This document shows positions 1 to 7,192 of a stretch of DNA of 12,959 nucleotides, in pieces (the stretch's first letter is position 1; every line of letters begins with the position of its first letter). This DNA comes from Flavobacteriales bacterium (GTDB taxonomy: Bacteria; Bacteroidota; Bacteroidia; Flavobacteriales_D; Sanyastnellaceae): NCBI GenBank assembly GCA_015663855.1, contig DQRJ01000076.1, forward strand, positions 1-12,959, read 5' to 3'. The translations under genes and the position numbers were made by a program. Under the pieces are notes generated by a model. It was not told the origin of the DNA, did not search any database, and saw nothing but the letters and a program-made list of their open reading frames with translations.

Positions 1-3000
1 CAGTCTCCTGCCGGGATGTAAGTACAAGATAAATCATCATAATCTGCATCAGGGTTATAGTTACAAGCTAAAGAGTCTGTACATCCAAGCGTCATACAAG
101 AAGTGAAGTCACATGTTCCGTCATCTTGAGTAGCAATCGGGTCGAAGTTGCAGGCTGATGGGTCAATACATCCACCACAATCATATGTACAAGATCCGTC
201 TTCGTTTGTGGCTCCAGAAGAATAGTTACATGCAGATGCATCAGTACATCCGAATGTTTCAAACTCGTCACATATTCCGTCAGCATCATTATCATTAATA
301 CAAATTCCATTACAATCGTATGGGAAGCTTGGATAAACACAAGATCCGTCGTCGTAATCAGCTGCTGGGTCGTAGTTACAAGCTGTTGAGTCAGCACATC
401 CGAAAACTAGGCAAGAAACGAAGTCACATGAACCGTCGTCAATAGATGCTGAAGGGTTGTAGTTACACGCTAATGAAGAAGTACAACCTAAACAACTAAT
501 AAAGTCACAAGAACCGTCGTCATCTGTTGCGCCTGAAGCGAAGTTGCAAGCTCCTGAATCTGTACATCCGGGGATTTCGAGTTCGTCGCATATTCCATCT
601 CCGTCAGCGTCATTAATACATTCGCCTATACAATCGTATGGAGGAGTAGGGTAGGTACAGGAGCCGTCATCGTAATCTGCTGTGTTATCGTAGTTACAAG
701 CTGTAGCGTCCGTACATCCGAAAACTAGGCAAGAAACGAAGTCACAAGACCCATCGTCAATTGTGGCGGCAGGTTGGAAGTTACAGGCGAGCGGAGAAGT
801 ACATCCCGCGCAAGTTACGTAGTCACAAGAACCGTCGTCGTCTGTTGCGCCTGAAGCGAAGTTGCAGGCTCCTGAATCAGTACATCCAGGGATTTCGAGT
901 TCGTCGCATATTCCATCACCGTCTGCGTCATTGATACAGTCTCCTATACAATCGTATGGAGGAGAAGGGTAGGTACATGAACCGTCATCGTAATCTGCTG
1001 TATTGTCGTAGTTACAAGCTGTAGCGTCCGTACATCCGAAAACTAGGCAAGAAACGAAGTCACATGACCCGTCGTCATAGGCTGCGTTAGGATCGAAATT
1101 GCAGGCAATAGGTGATGTACATCCACATGCGTTTCCGGTCGATGTTTCGCCCATAGAGAAAGTAAAGTCTGCTCGATTGTCATTTGTTGAATCGCCGTTA
1201 GGGAAGATTTGGACTTTAAAAGAGCCAGAAATAAGACCATCAGTTGTTAGTTGAGCAAAAAGTATGCGCATATCAGGGTCAGCAACCCCGTTGGATGCAC
1301 TAGGAGGGAGTATGTACCATCCTGATCCAATACCATCATTAACTGTGAAGCTATTTCCACTTTCAAAGTCAAAACCCCAAGTTCCAGGTAGTAGGCTAAC
1401 GTTCGATTCACCAGCAGAAGCTGGTCCGTCGATTCCAATTGTAATCCATGAATCATACAAAAGGTTTGGAAGGATGGATAAAGCTGCACCTGAACTGTTA
1501 GAAGGAGTTACTCCTCCGAAAATAGGTTCTTGGTAGAAGCTAGTAGTTGTGTTTAGGGAGAGTGGGAAAATATCATTTCCTGTGAATGAAGTTGCAGCAT
1601 CGTTTGCTAACTCCATATTAAGGTATAACCTGTATGTAGTCATCCCTGCTAGAGTACCGGAACTGTGAGTAGCAACAGTTTCTATCTCTAAACCATATTG
1701 TGGGTGAGTTGTCGTAAATGATAGTCCGCCGGTTGAGCTTCCGCCACAAGAACAAAAGTCACAAGAACCATCATCGATAGTTGCAGTTGCTATATAGTTG
1801 CAAGCAGCAGGGTCAGTACAGCCTAGACAAGATGTTAAGTCACAAGAGCCGTCGTCTATTGTTGCTGTAGAATCGTAGTTACAAGCTGTAGCGTCAGTAC
1901 ACCCAGCACAAGATAGAAGGTCGCAAGAGCCATCATCAATTAACGCAGCAGCGTCATAGTTACATGCATTTGAATCTGTACAACCTAAACAAGAGGTGTA
2001 CTCACAACTTGCATCGTCATAGTTTGCGTCAGGATTATAGTTACAGGCTGCGGAGTCAGTACATCCAACAGTTGCACATGAGGTGAATTCACATGATCCA
2101 TCATCTTGCGACGAAGATGAATTGAAGTTGCAGGCGGAAGGGTCAGTACATCCTAGACAGTCGTATGTACACGTTCCGTTATCGTCAGTTGCTCCAGAAG
2201 AGTAGTTACATGCAGTAGCGTCGGTGCAACCGAATATTTCGAACTCATCACAAATTCCGTCACCGTCGTTATCATTGATACAGGTGCCATCACAGTTGTA
2301 TGGAAAGTTTGCAAATGAACAAGTTCCGTTATCGTAGTCCGCTGCAGGGTCGTAGTTACAAGCTGTTAAGTCAGTACATCCGAATGAGATACAAGAAATG
2401 AATTCACATGTTCCGTCATCTATTAAAGCTGTTGCGTCATAGTTGCAGGCGAATGTTATTGTACAACCCATTTCGTCTAAATCACAAACACCATTAGCGT
2501 TTGTATCTAAGGTGCAGACCCCATCACAATCGTAGTTTTCAGGAGCGTAAACGCAGTCTTGAACACCGCCTAAGCCACAAGAATTATCTAAATTAACTAG
2601 AGTTCTGACTTCGTTTTGAGAATCCCCATTAATGAAGATTTGCATATAAATTTGGCCTGAAAGAGTACCGGAAGTAGTGAATTGACCCACTAAAACTTCA
2701 TTGTCAGCACCAGAAATAGAATTGCTATCACCAGCAAATGCATACCAGCCACCTCCCACAGGGCCAGATATGTTTAAATTATTTCCAGATTCGAATGTAT
2801 TTACCCAAGGCTCAGTACTGTCCTCAAGGATATTAACATTTCCCTCACCAGCAACAGGCGATTGTTCTAGGCCTATTGTAATCCAACTATCGAAAGCTAG
2901 AGACGGAAATGCGCCGTAAAAAGCAGGGTTTAATCCGTTAGGTGTCGCCGAGCCAGCTGAATGCTGAAAAAAGCTAGTACTTGAATTAAAGAAGGTTGGA

Positions 3001-3302
3001 TATTGAGCATCTCCGATTATTGCGCTAAGCACATCGTCCGTGTTTTGGAGCACTGCGAAGACACGATATGTGGTCATGCCAGTTAAGTCGTTAGCTCCGA
3101 CCATACCAGTGTGTGTGGTAACAGCCTCAACCCTTATGCACTGTGTAGTGGGGGGAGTGTAGTTACAGGCAACTGGATCATTACAAGCGGTTTGGGCTTG
3201 TGAAACAGATAATAAACCTGTAATAAATAAAGCAAATATTGACAAAGATTTTGTTGCAGAAATGCGACATCTAGTCAACTGGGGAATAATTGAAAGCATC
3301 AT
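1..3302 (-). CDS. Giant secreted Cys-rich repeat protein, 3' end outside window
   Basis: The reading frame is open from ATG at 3302 (a second ATG follows at 3299) to the window edge: 1100 codons with no stop. An in-frame TAA sits just upstream at 3312-3314. Residues 1-37 form a signal peptide with an unusually long n-region and a core SLSIFALFITGLLSVSQAQ. A shorter non-ATG start nearer the core is possible. Then follow a ~185-residue module A (about 54-238), a run of Cys-rich units, a related module B (about 531-717) and more Cys-rich units. I count 19 units of the type GCTDxxACNYxxxAxxDDGSC and five DGDGICDE-type spacers resembling thrombospondin type 3 calcium-binding repeats. The paired Cys suggest disulfides outside the cell, and the Asp-rich loops suggest calcium binding. 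Flavobacterial proteins of this build usually end in a T9SS sorting domain; that end is not visible here. The role is unknown; adhesion or matrix function is a guess. It is divergent from the histidine kinase gene. Confidence 0.9.
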   Translation of the reverse strand, partial: MMLSIIPQLTRCRISATKSLSIFALFITGLLSVSQAQTACNDPVACNYTPPTTQCIRVEAVTTHTGMVGANDLTGMTTYRVFAVLQNTDDVLSAIIGDAQYPTFFNSSTSFFQHSAGSATPNGLNPAFYGAFPSLAFDSWITIGLEQSPVAGEGNVNILEDSTEPWVNTFESGNNLNISGPVGGGWYAFAGDSNSISGADNEVLVGQFTTSGTLSGQIYMQIFINGDSQNEVRTLVNLDNSCGLGGVQDCVYAPENYDCDGVCTLDTNANGVCDLDEMGCTITFACNYDATALIDDGTCEFISCISFGCTDLTACNYDPAADYDNGTCSFANFPYNCDGTCINDNDGDGICDEFEIFGCTDATACNYSSGATDDNGTCTYDCLGCTDPSACNFNSSSSQDDGSCEFTSCATVGCTDSAACNYNPDANYDDASCEYTSCLGCTDSNACNYDAAALIDDGSCDLLSCAGCTDATACNYDSTATIDDGSCDLTSCLGCTDPAACNYIATATIDDGSCDFCSCGGSSTGGLSFTTTHPQYGLEIETVATHSSGTLAGMTTYRLYLNMELANDAATSFTGNDIFPLSLNTTTSFYQEPIFGGVTPSNSSGAALSILPNLLYDSWITIGIDGPASAGESNVSLLPGTWGFDFESGNSFTVNDGIGSGWYILPPSASNGVADPDMRILFAQLTTDGLISGSFKVQIFPNGDSTNDNRADFTFSMGETSTGNACGCTSPIACNFDPNAAYDDGSCDFVSCLVFGCTDATACNYDNTADYDDGSCTYPSPPYDCIGDCINDADGDGICDELEIPGCTDSGACNFASGATDDDGSCDYVTCAGCTSPLACNFQPAATIDDGSCDFVSCLVFGCTDATACNYDNTADYDDGSCTYPTPPYDCIGECINDADGDGICDELEIPGCTDSGACNFASGATDDDGSCDFISCLGCTSSLACNYNPSASIDDGSCDFVSCLVFGCADSTACNYDPAADYDDGSCVYPSFPYDCNGICINDNDADGICDEFETFGCTDASACNYSSGATNEDGSCTYDCGGCIDPSACNFDPIATQDDGTCDFTSCMTLGCTDSLACNYNPDADYDDLSCTYIPAGD
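85..1035 (-). repeat. Higher-order tandem repeat, 318/318/315 bp, inside the Cys-rich gene
   Basis: The anchor coding for CLVFGCTD recurs at 1036, 718 and 400, exactly 318 bp (106 codons) apart. A related anchor (CMTLGCTD) follows 315 bp further at 85. Each period holds three Cys-rich units plus one CINDxDxDGICDE spacer. The copies at 400-717 and 718-1035 are nearly identical at DNA level over long stretches, for example around 540-630 versus 840-930, which points to recent duplication. The 85-399 copy is more diverged and one codon shorter. Periods are multiples of three, so copy-number change would keep the frame. Confidence 0.9.
1153..1710 (-). repeat. Module B: second copy of an unnamed ~185-residue extracellular module
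   Basis: This stretch of the Cys-rich protein lacks Cys repeats and aligns by eye with module A at 2590-3141. Shared landmarks in the same order are GMTTYR near the start, a TSFYQ/TSFFQ segment, YDSWITIG/FDSWITIG, FESGN followed by GxGWY/GGGWY, and LxxGxxxxQIFxNGDSxN near the end. The DNA has diverged, so this is an old duplication. I do not recognise a named domain; beta-rich content and repeated Gly/Ser suggest a beta-sandwich, which is inference. Confidence 0.75.
2065..2379 (-). repeat. Upstream 315-bp Cys-rich block, paralogous to the 85-399 block
   Basis: Anchors coding for CISFGCTD (2380) and CATVGCTD (2065) are 315 bp apart and enclose the same order of units and spacer as 85-399: an ACNYDPAADY unit, CINDNDGDGICDEFE, an ACNYSSGAT unit, a YDCxGC turn and an ACNF unit. 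It is followed by the same kind of unit (ACNYNPDANYDD against ACNYNPDADYDD). It lies on the other side of module B, so the duplicated segment is larger than the local tandem array. Confidence 0.75.
2590..3141 (-). repeat. Module A: first copy of the unnamed ~185-residue module
   Basis: Residues about 54-238 of the Cys-rich protein, placed directly after the signal peptide and one degenerate Cys-rich unit (ACNYTPPTTQC). It shares the GMTTYR, FDSWITIG, FESGN, GGGWY and QIFINGDSQN landmarks with module B. The same type of module appears to me in other marine Flavobacteriales surface proteins from memory, but I cannot attach a family name. Confidence 0.75.
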
Positions 3303-3486
3303 GGGAGGCTCTTATTTCGATTATGATTCAAAGACAAGCGCTTATGCGCGCGTTATATTGGGCGTTAAAATACGGAAAAACATCGACAAAACACAATATT
3401 TTAACGATAAAACTACAACTTTCGCTCATGAACGTAGATTTAGCAGTAAAAGTTACGTTTTTAGAAGATTTCGTATCTTACGGGTG
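3303..3486. promoter_or_regulatory. Divergent intergenic region with a 10-bp inverted repeat
   Basis: The 184 bp between the divergent starts of the Cys-rich surface gene and the histidine kinase must hold both promoters. A perfect 10-bp inverted repeat, CGTTAAAATA at 3363-3372 and TATTTTAACG at 3397-3406, lies near its centre with a 24-nt spacer. It could be an operator for a dimeric regulator. I searched for the Bacteroidota promoter pattern (TTG, then TAnnTTTG about 17-19 nt later) in both directions and found no convincing match. Confidence 0.4.
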
Positions 3487-5475
3487 ATGTCTAAAAATAT
3501 TAAAGAAAATAAAAGTGATTTAGTTGCACTTGATATTATCAGTTATTTCTCGAGGAGTTTATTTAAAAATAATTCTCCTGAAGAAATTGTGTGGGATATT
3601 GCTGAAAAATGCATAAAAACATTAGGGTTTAATGACTGTGTTATTTACTTGAAAAATGACGAAAAAAAACATTGGCAGCAAATAGCCGCCTTCGGTCCCA
3701 AGAAATTAAATAACAGAGAAATTATTGACCCGATTAATATCCCATACGGGAAAGGAATCGTCGGGTATGTCGGCAAGTCAGGAGTTGCGGAAGTGGTATA
3801 TAACACGAAAACGGATGACAGGTATATTACAGATGATGAGGTTAGATCATCAGAAATGACAGTACCTATTTGGTGTGATAATGAAGTTATTGGAATTATT
3901 GATAGTGAGCATGAGGACTTCGGTTATTATACTAAGAAGCACTTGCGTATAGTCCAAAGCATTGCTAATATTTGTGGTCAAAAAATAGGGAGAGCTTTAA
4001 GTGAAAAACGAACGTCATCATTTGCGAGATTTTACGAAGAAAATCCTAGTCCAGTGTTTAGGATTAATGATTCAGGAGAAGTGATGATGTTGAATGAGAG
4101 TACACGCAATGTCTTTGGAGAATCTGTTCAAGTAGGGGAGATTGTTCATATTCCTGAATTAGTTAAGGGTTTGGAAACTATTAACCAGAACAAAAAGAAG
4201 CTACAGATACAAATTTCTTATGGTAAGCAACATTACATTTTAGATGTATGTCCAAATAAATCTCGATCATATTATAATGTATATGCGATAAATGTTACAG
4301 AATTGATGGAGGAGAGGAACAGAGTGAAAAAAGCGGAGAGCGTTAAGTCAGCATTCTTGTCAACTATGAGTCATGAAATAAGAACCCCGTTAAATGCTAT
4401 ACTAGGGCTTAACTATTTGATGCTAAATAGTGATATGACCAAGTCAGACTTGAGAAAACATCTGAAGTCTATGGAGTTTTCCGGAAAGCAATTGCAAAGT
4501 CTTGTTGCGGATATTTTAGACTTTAGTAGGATTCAAGAAGGTAAAGTAAGTTTAAGACATTCAGTTTTCAACCTTCATAAGTTGTGTGACCTTGTTTTTA
4601 ATAGCTTCTATCAAAGAGCGAAAGAACATGGTAATTTTTTAAATATTGAAATTGAGGATTCGACACCAGTGTGGGTGAAGGGAGATATGGGTAAAGTGAT
4701 ACAAATGTTGAATAACCTGATAAATAATGCTCTGAAGTTTACAGACCAGGGAGTGGTTTTGGTTTATGTGTCTATGAAAGGTGACTTGGGACTAGTACAA
4801 TTTGATGTAATAGATAATGGTAGAGGAATATCCGAAAAGAATATGATTAAGATATTTGATGCTTTCGAACAGTCAGATGACCAAGAGGTAAATGTGGGTG
4901 AGTCAGGATCTGGTTTAGGTCTTCCCATTTCACGAAATCTAGCTGAATTACACGGGGGAAAATTATCGGTAGTTAGCTCGTTAAATAAAGGATCTACGTT
5001 TACATTAGAAGTGAAATTTGAAATTGTAAAGAAACCAAAAAAGATAAAATTGGATAAGAAACAAAATTCAGAAGCTCATTTGCTTAAACTACCGGTATTA
5101 ATAGTTGATGATAATCACATTAACTCTTTTGTTGTTAGTGAGTTAATAAAGCAGATGGGTTACAATACGGTGACGGAAAATGATGGGGCACAAGCATTAG
5201 AAGTATCAAAGAAAATGAAACCCTTTTTGATTTTCATGGACATTCAAATGCCCATTTTAGATGGATATAAGGCAACCCAAATGATTCGAGAATACGAGTT
5301 GAAGATGGGGCTGAATAGAGTACCCATTATTGCTCTCACTGCTGACGCAGAGCCATCAACAAAAGAAAAAGCATTAGACTCAGGGATGGACGATGTTATC
5401 GTTAAACCATTCTCTCCCACTCAGTTGGAAATAATAGTGGGAGACTATGCTTCACGTTTTAGAAAAACACAATAG
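3487..5475 (+). CDS. Soluble hybrid histidine kinase (GAF-PAS-HisKA-HATPase-REC)
   Basis: A 662-residue sensor kinase with its own receiver domain. Domains in order: GAF-like (about 12-171), PAS-like (about 178-280, FYEENPSPVFRINDSGEV), HisKA with H-box SHEIRTPLNA and phospho-acceptor His296, HATPase with N-box around LNNLINNALKF (408-418), G1 DNGRG (443-447), F-box IFDAFEQ and G2 GSGLGL (474-479), then REC with acidic pair DD 541-542, phospho-acceptor Asp585 (FMDIQMP) and Lys640. All catalytic residues are present. No membrane segment or signal peptide is seen, so it should be cytoplasmic and sense through GAF/PAS. The frame stays open upstream to 3262, but I start at 3487. The extra 75 residues match nothing and would overlap the start of the divergent surface gene. 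No DNA-binding partner is encoded here, so phosphotransfer probably goes to a remote protein. The signal is unknown. Confidence 0.93.
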   Translation: MSKNIKENKSDLVALDIISYFSRSLFKNNSPEEIVWDIAEKCIKTLGFNDCVIYLKNDEKKHWQQIAAFGPKKLNNREIIDPINIPYGKGIVGYVGKSGVAEVVYNTKTDDRYITDDEVRSSEMTVPIWCDNEVIGIIDSEHEDFGYYTKKHLRIVQSIANICGQKIGRALSEKRTSSFARFYEENPSPVFRINDSGEVMMLNESTRNVFGESVQVGEIVHIPELVKGLETINQNKKKLQIQISYGKQHYILDVCPNKSRSYYNVYAINVTELMEERNRVKKAESVKSAFLSTMSHEIRTPLNAILGLNYLMLNSDMTKSDLRKHLKSMEFSGKQLQSLVADILDFSRIQEGKVSLRHSVFNLHKLCDLVFNSFYQRAKEHGNFLNIEIEDSTPVWVKGDMGKVIQMLNNLINNALKFTDQGVVLVYVSMKGDLGLVQFDVIDNGRGISEKNMIKIFDAFEQSDDQEVNVGESGSGLGLPISRNLAELHGGKLSVVSSLNKGSTFTLEVKFEIVKKPKKIKLDKKQNSEAHLLKLPVLIVDDNHINSFVVSELIKQMGYNTVTENDGAQALEVSKKMKPFLIFMDIQMPILDGYKATQMIREYELKMGLNRVPIIALTADAEPSTKEKALDSGMDDVIVKPFSPTQLEIIVGDYASRFRKTQ

Positions 5476-5482
5476 TTTTTTT
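5461..5482 (+). terminator. Weak A/T hairpin with T run at end of kinase gene
   Basis: AAAAAC (5463-5468) pairs with GTTTTT (5475-5480) across a 6-nt loop, followed by two more T. One G-T and one A-T pair can extend the stem. The stop codon lies in the loop and 3' arm. The stem has a single G-C pair, so it is weak and may not terminate well. Confidence 0.2.
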
Positions 5483-5596
5483 ATTCCACGAGAATTACTA
5501 ACTTGCTGATTATAAGTCTTTATTTTATTTTAAGTAATTTTATTTGCATGCCATCACCGAAATAAAATAAGCTGTTCTTACAATAACTCCAGCAAC
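5483..5596. promoter_or_regulatory. Intergenic region before the exported-protein cluster
   Basis: AT-rich DNA between the kinase and the Kazal gene, probably holding the promoter of the downstream cluster. An 11-bp inverted repeat, TTATTTTATTT at 5520-5530 and AAATAAAATAA at 5560-5570, has a 29-nt spacer. Being pure A/T it could easily arise by chance. No clear TTG/TAnnTTTG promoter pair was found. Confidence 0.25.
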
Positions 5597-6706
5597 ATGA
5601 AAAATGTACTCACCATCCTGCTCTTCACAATTGCTTCGATGATTGCGATATCATCAAACAATACTGTAAATGCACAAATTTTTTGTATTGACCAAACACA
5701 GATAGATACTGAGGTGTACTGCCCTTTAATTTATTTGCCTGTATGCGGTTGCGACGGAGTGACTTATTCAAACGAATGTGAAGCACAATTTTACGGTGGT
5801 GTAACGTCTTGGACTCTCGGTATTTGCGGTGATATAGTAATAACACCATGCAATGATTTGGCTGACGTAGATTTCGGTTTCTGTGATATGGTAATGGGCG
5901 TGGGTGTTATAAATGGAGTTTGCACGAACATCAGTGGTTGTGGTGCTGTGGTGAATGGGATAGATTACAGCCCCGCCATTTACACGTCAATGGAAATGTG
6001 CATTACTGAGTGTTCTGATACTTTAGCGTGTATTGATCCAGCCCAAATCGATACCACCATTCCTTGCCCTCTTGCTTTCATCCCAGTTTGTGGATGTGAT
6101 GGTGTTACTTATGATAATGAATGTTATGCCATTAATTATGGTGGTGTTACTTCTTGGACAGCAGGAGTGTGTGGGAATGTCGTAATTGAGCCTTGTACTG
6201 ATGTTTCTGGGATTTCGTTCGGAGCTTGCCTTGCGATATTAGGAGTTGCAGTTGTAGATGGATCGTGCTCATACATTAGTGGGTGTGGTTATAACATCGG
6301 ATCTGTGGATTACAGTCCTGCATTTTACGATACTATGGAAGCATGTGTTGCTGGTTGCGAGGGGCCAGTTGATTGTGTGGATCCGACTTTGATTGATCCG
6401 AACTTCGGATGTTACGATCTATGGGATCCGGTATGTGGCTGTGATGGGGTGACTTATAGTAATGAATGTTACGCCACAAATTTCGGTGGAGTGACGTCGT
6501 GGACGCCGGGCGCGTGCATCGACATAAGTGGTGGTTGTACTTACATGCAGGCCTTGAATTACTCGCCGGACGCGATTTTGGATGACGGCTCATGTTTGTT
6601 CCCTCCATGTATTAATACTTGTAGTGGAGATGTAGATGGTGATTCAAGCGTATCTGTTAGCGATATTTTGTTACTTTTAAGTAACTTTGGGGCTATCTGT
6701 CAGTAA
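5597..6706 (+). CDS. Secreted protein with three Kazal-type inhibitor-like repeats
   Basis: A 369-residue exported protein. The signal peptide is MKNVLTILLF followed by a hydrophobic stretch, cleaved after about NNTVNA (26). Three Kazal-like domains (30-77, 145-192, 260-306) each show PVCGCDGVTYxNEC and end in GGVTSWT-x-G-x-C. Each has six Cys (in the first: C30, C42, C50, C52, C61, C77). The C-x7-C-x10-C core fits Kazal, but the usual fifth Cys is absent and an extra Cys sits in CGCDG. By analogy with ovomucoid the P1 residues would be Leu44, Leu159 and Asp274. Between them lie two Cys-rich spacers (about 78-144 and 193-259) with SGCG and DYSPAxY. The C-terminus has one DDGSC unit and a dockerin-like loop, DVDGDSSVSVSD (345-356). 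Kazal domains inhibit serine proteases; whether this one does is inference. No typical T9SS sorting domain is visible. The next gene follows after 15 nt. Confidence 0.88.
   Translation: MKNVLTILLFTIASMIAISSNNTVNAQIFCIDQTQIDTEVYCPLIYLPVCGCDGVTYSNECEAQFYGGVTSWTLGICGDIVITPCNDLADVDFGFCDMVMGVGVINGVCTNISGCGAVVNGIDYSPAIYTSMEMCITECSDTLACIDPAQIDTTIPCPLAFIPVCGCDGVTYDNECYAINYGGVTSWTAGVCGNVVIEPCTDVSGISFGACLAILGVAVVDGSCSYISGCGYNIGSVDYSPAFYDTMEACVAGCEGPVDCVDPTLIDPNFGCYDLWDPVCGCDGVTYSNECYATNFGGVTSWTPGACIDISGGCTYMQALNYSPDAILDDGSCLFPPCINTCSGDVDGDSSVSVSDILLLLSNFGAICQ
5684..6523 (+). repeat. 345-bp (115-codon) internal repeat of the Kazal gene
   Basis: The first Cys codons of the three Kazal domains lie at 5684, 6029 and 6374, exactly 345 bp apart. 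Two full periods (Kazal plus spacer) are followed by a third Kazal domain without its spacer. The copies differ clearly at DNA level, so the duplication is older than the 318-bp repeat at 85-1035. Confidence 0.85.
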
Positions 6707-6721
6707 CACATATTAGCCCAA

Positions 6722-7147
6722 ATGAAATTTAATTTTATCTTAACATTAGTCGCTAGTGCGATCTTATTTAGCTGTGCGGGAAATCCTACGGATCGTAATG
6801 GTTTGTCCTTAGAAAAGAGAAAGAAAGTATTTATGGAACTTAGATTAGCTGAGAAAAAAGCTGGTCGTGAAGCTCTTAAATCATTTCCGAAGCCTGGTAC
6901 TGATGGCGGTGGAGGTATGGAATTCAGGAAGCAGCTTAGGGATCTTCAAGTTCTGTATTGGCAGGAAGTACTTGATTCAAATGATGTCGCTACGAACCTA
7001 GGTGATTCAATTTTTACTGAAGGTATTAAGGGTAAATGGGCTCAGGAAATGAGGCAGCAAGAGAAAAAGATGCGTTCCACTAAGTCGAAATCCGACAATC
7101 GCGCGAAAGGCAATAAAGAAAAGCGGAAAGATCGGAAGAAGCGATAA
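6722..7147 (+). CDS. Small lipoprotein with polybasic C-terminal tail, function unknown
   Basis: A 141-residue protein that I do not recognise. The N-terminus MKFNFILTLVASAILFSC is a lipoprotein signal peptide with lipobox Cys18, so it should be anchored in the inner or outer membrane. Residues about 28-105 are probably helical and charged (EKRKKVFMELRLAEKKAG and later FRKQLRDLQVLYWQEV), interrupted by a Gly-rich turn DGGGGME. The last 21 residues contain 12 Lys/Arg. The gene starts 15 nt after the Kazal gene and ends 45 nt before the metalloprotease, so co-transcription is likely. The tail could bind an acidic partner, nucleic acid or lipid surface; that is speculation. Confidence 0.75.
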   Translation: MKFNFILTLVASAILFSCAGNPTDRNGLSLEKRKKVFMELRLAEKKAGREALKSFPKPGTDGGGGMEFRKQLRDLQVLYWQEVLDSNDVATNLGDSIFTEGIKGKWAQEMRQQEKKMRSTKSKSDNRAKGNKEKRKDRKKR

Positions 7148-7192
7148 GTATCTAAGACGTTGTTTATTGTGAGGATTCATTAACTTGCCCTC

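Noticed and set aside
1..1100. CRISPR-like regular repeats
   Set aside because: The regularity comes from in-frame protein-coding repeats (Cys-rich units with periods that are multiples of three). There are no short identical direct repeats with unrelated spacers.
92..1489. Short minus-strand frames at 92-397, 1043-1240 and 1247-1489
   Set aside because: They lie in another frame of the open giant gene and have no domain or composition of their own.
3262..3486. 75-codon upstream extension of the histidine kinase frame
   Set aside because: It overlaps the start of the divergent surface gene, contains the 10-bp inverted repeat, and its translation resembles no domain. Start at 3487 gives a normal N-terminus before the GAF domain.
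5493..5539. AATTACT/AGTAATT inverted repeat after the kinase gene as a terminator
   Set aside because: Only 7 bp, A/T-rich, with a 33-nt loop; too weak to call.
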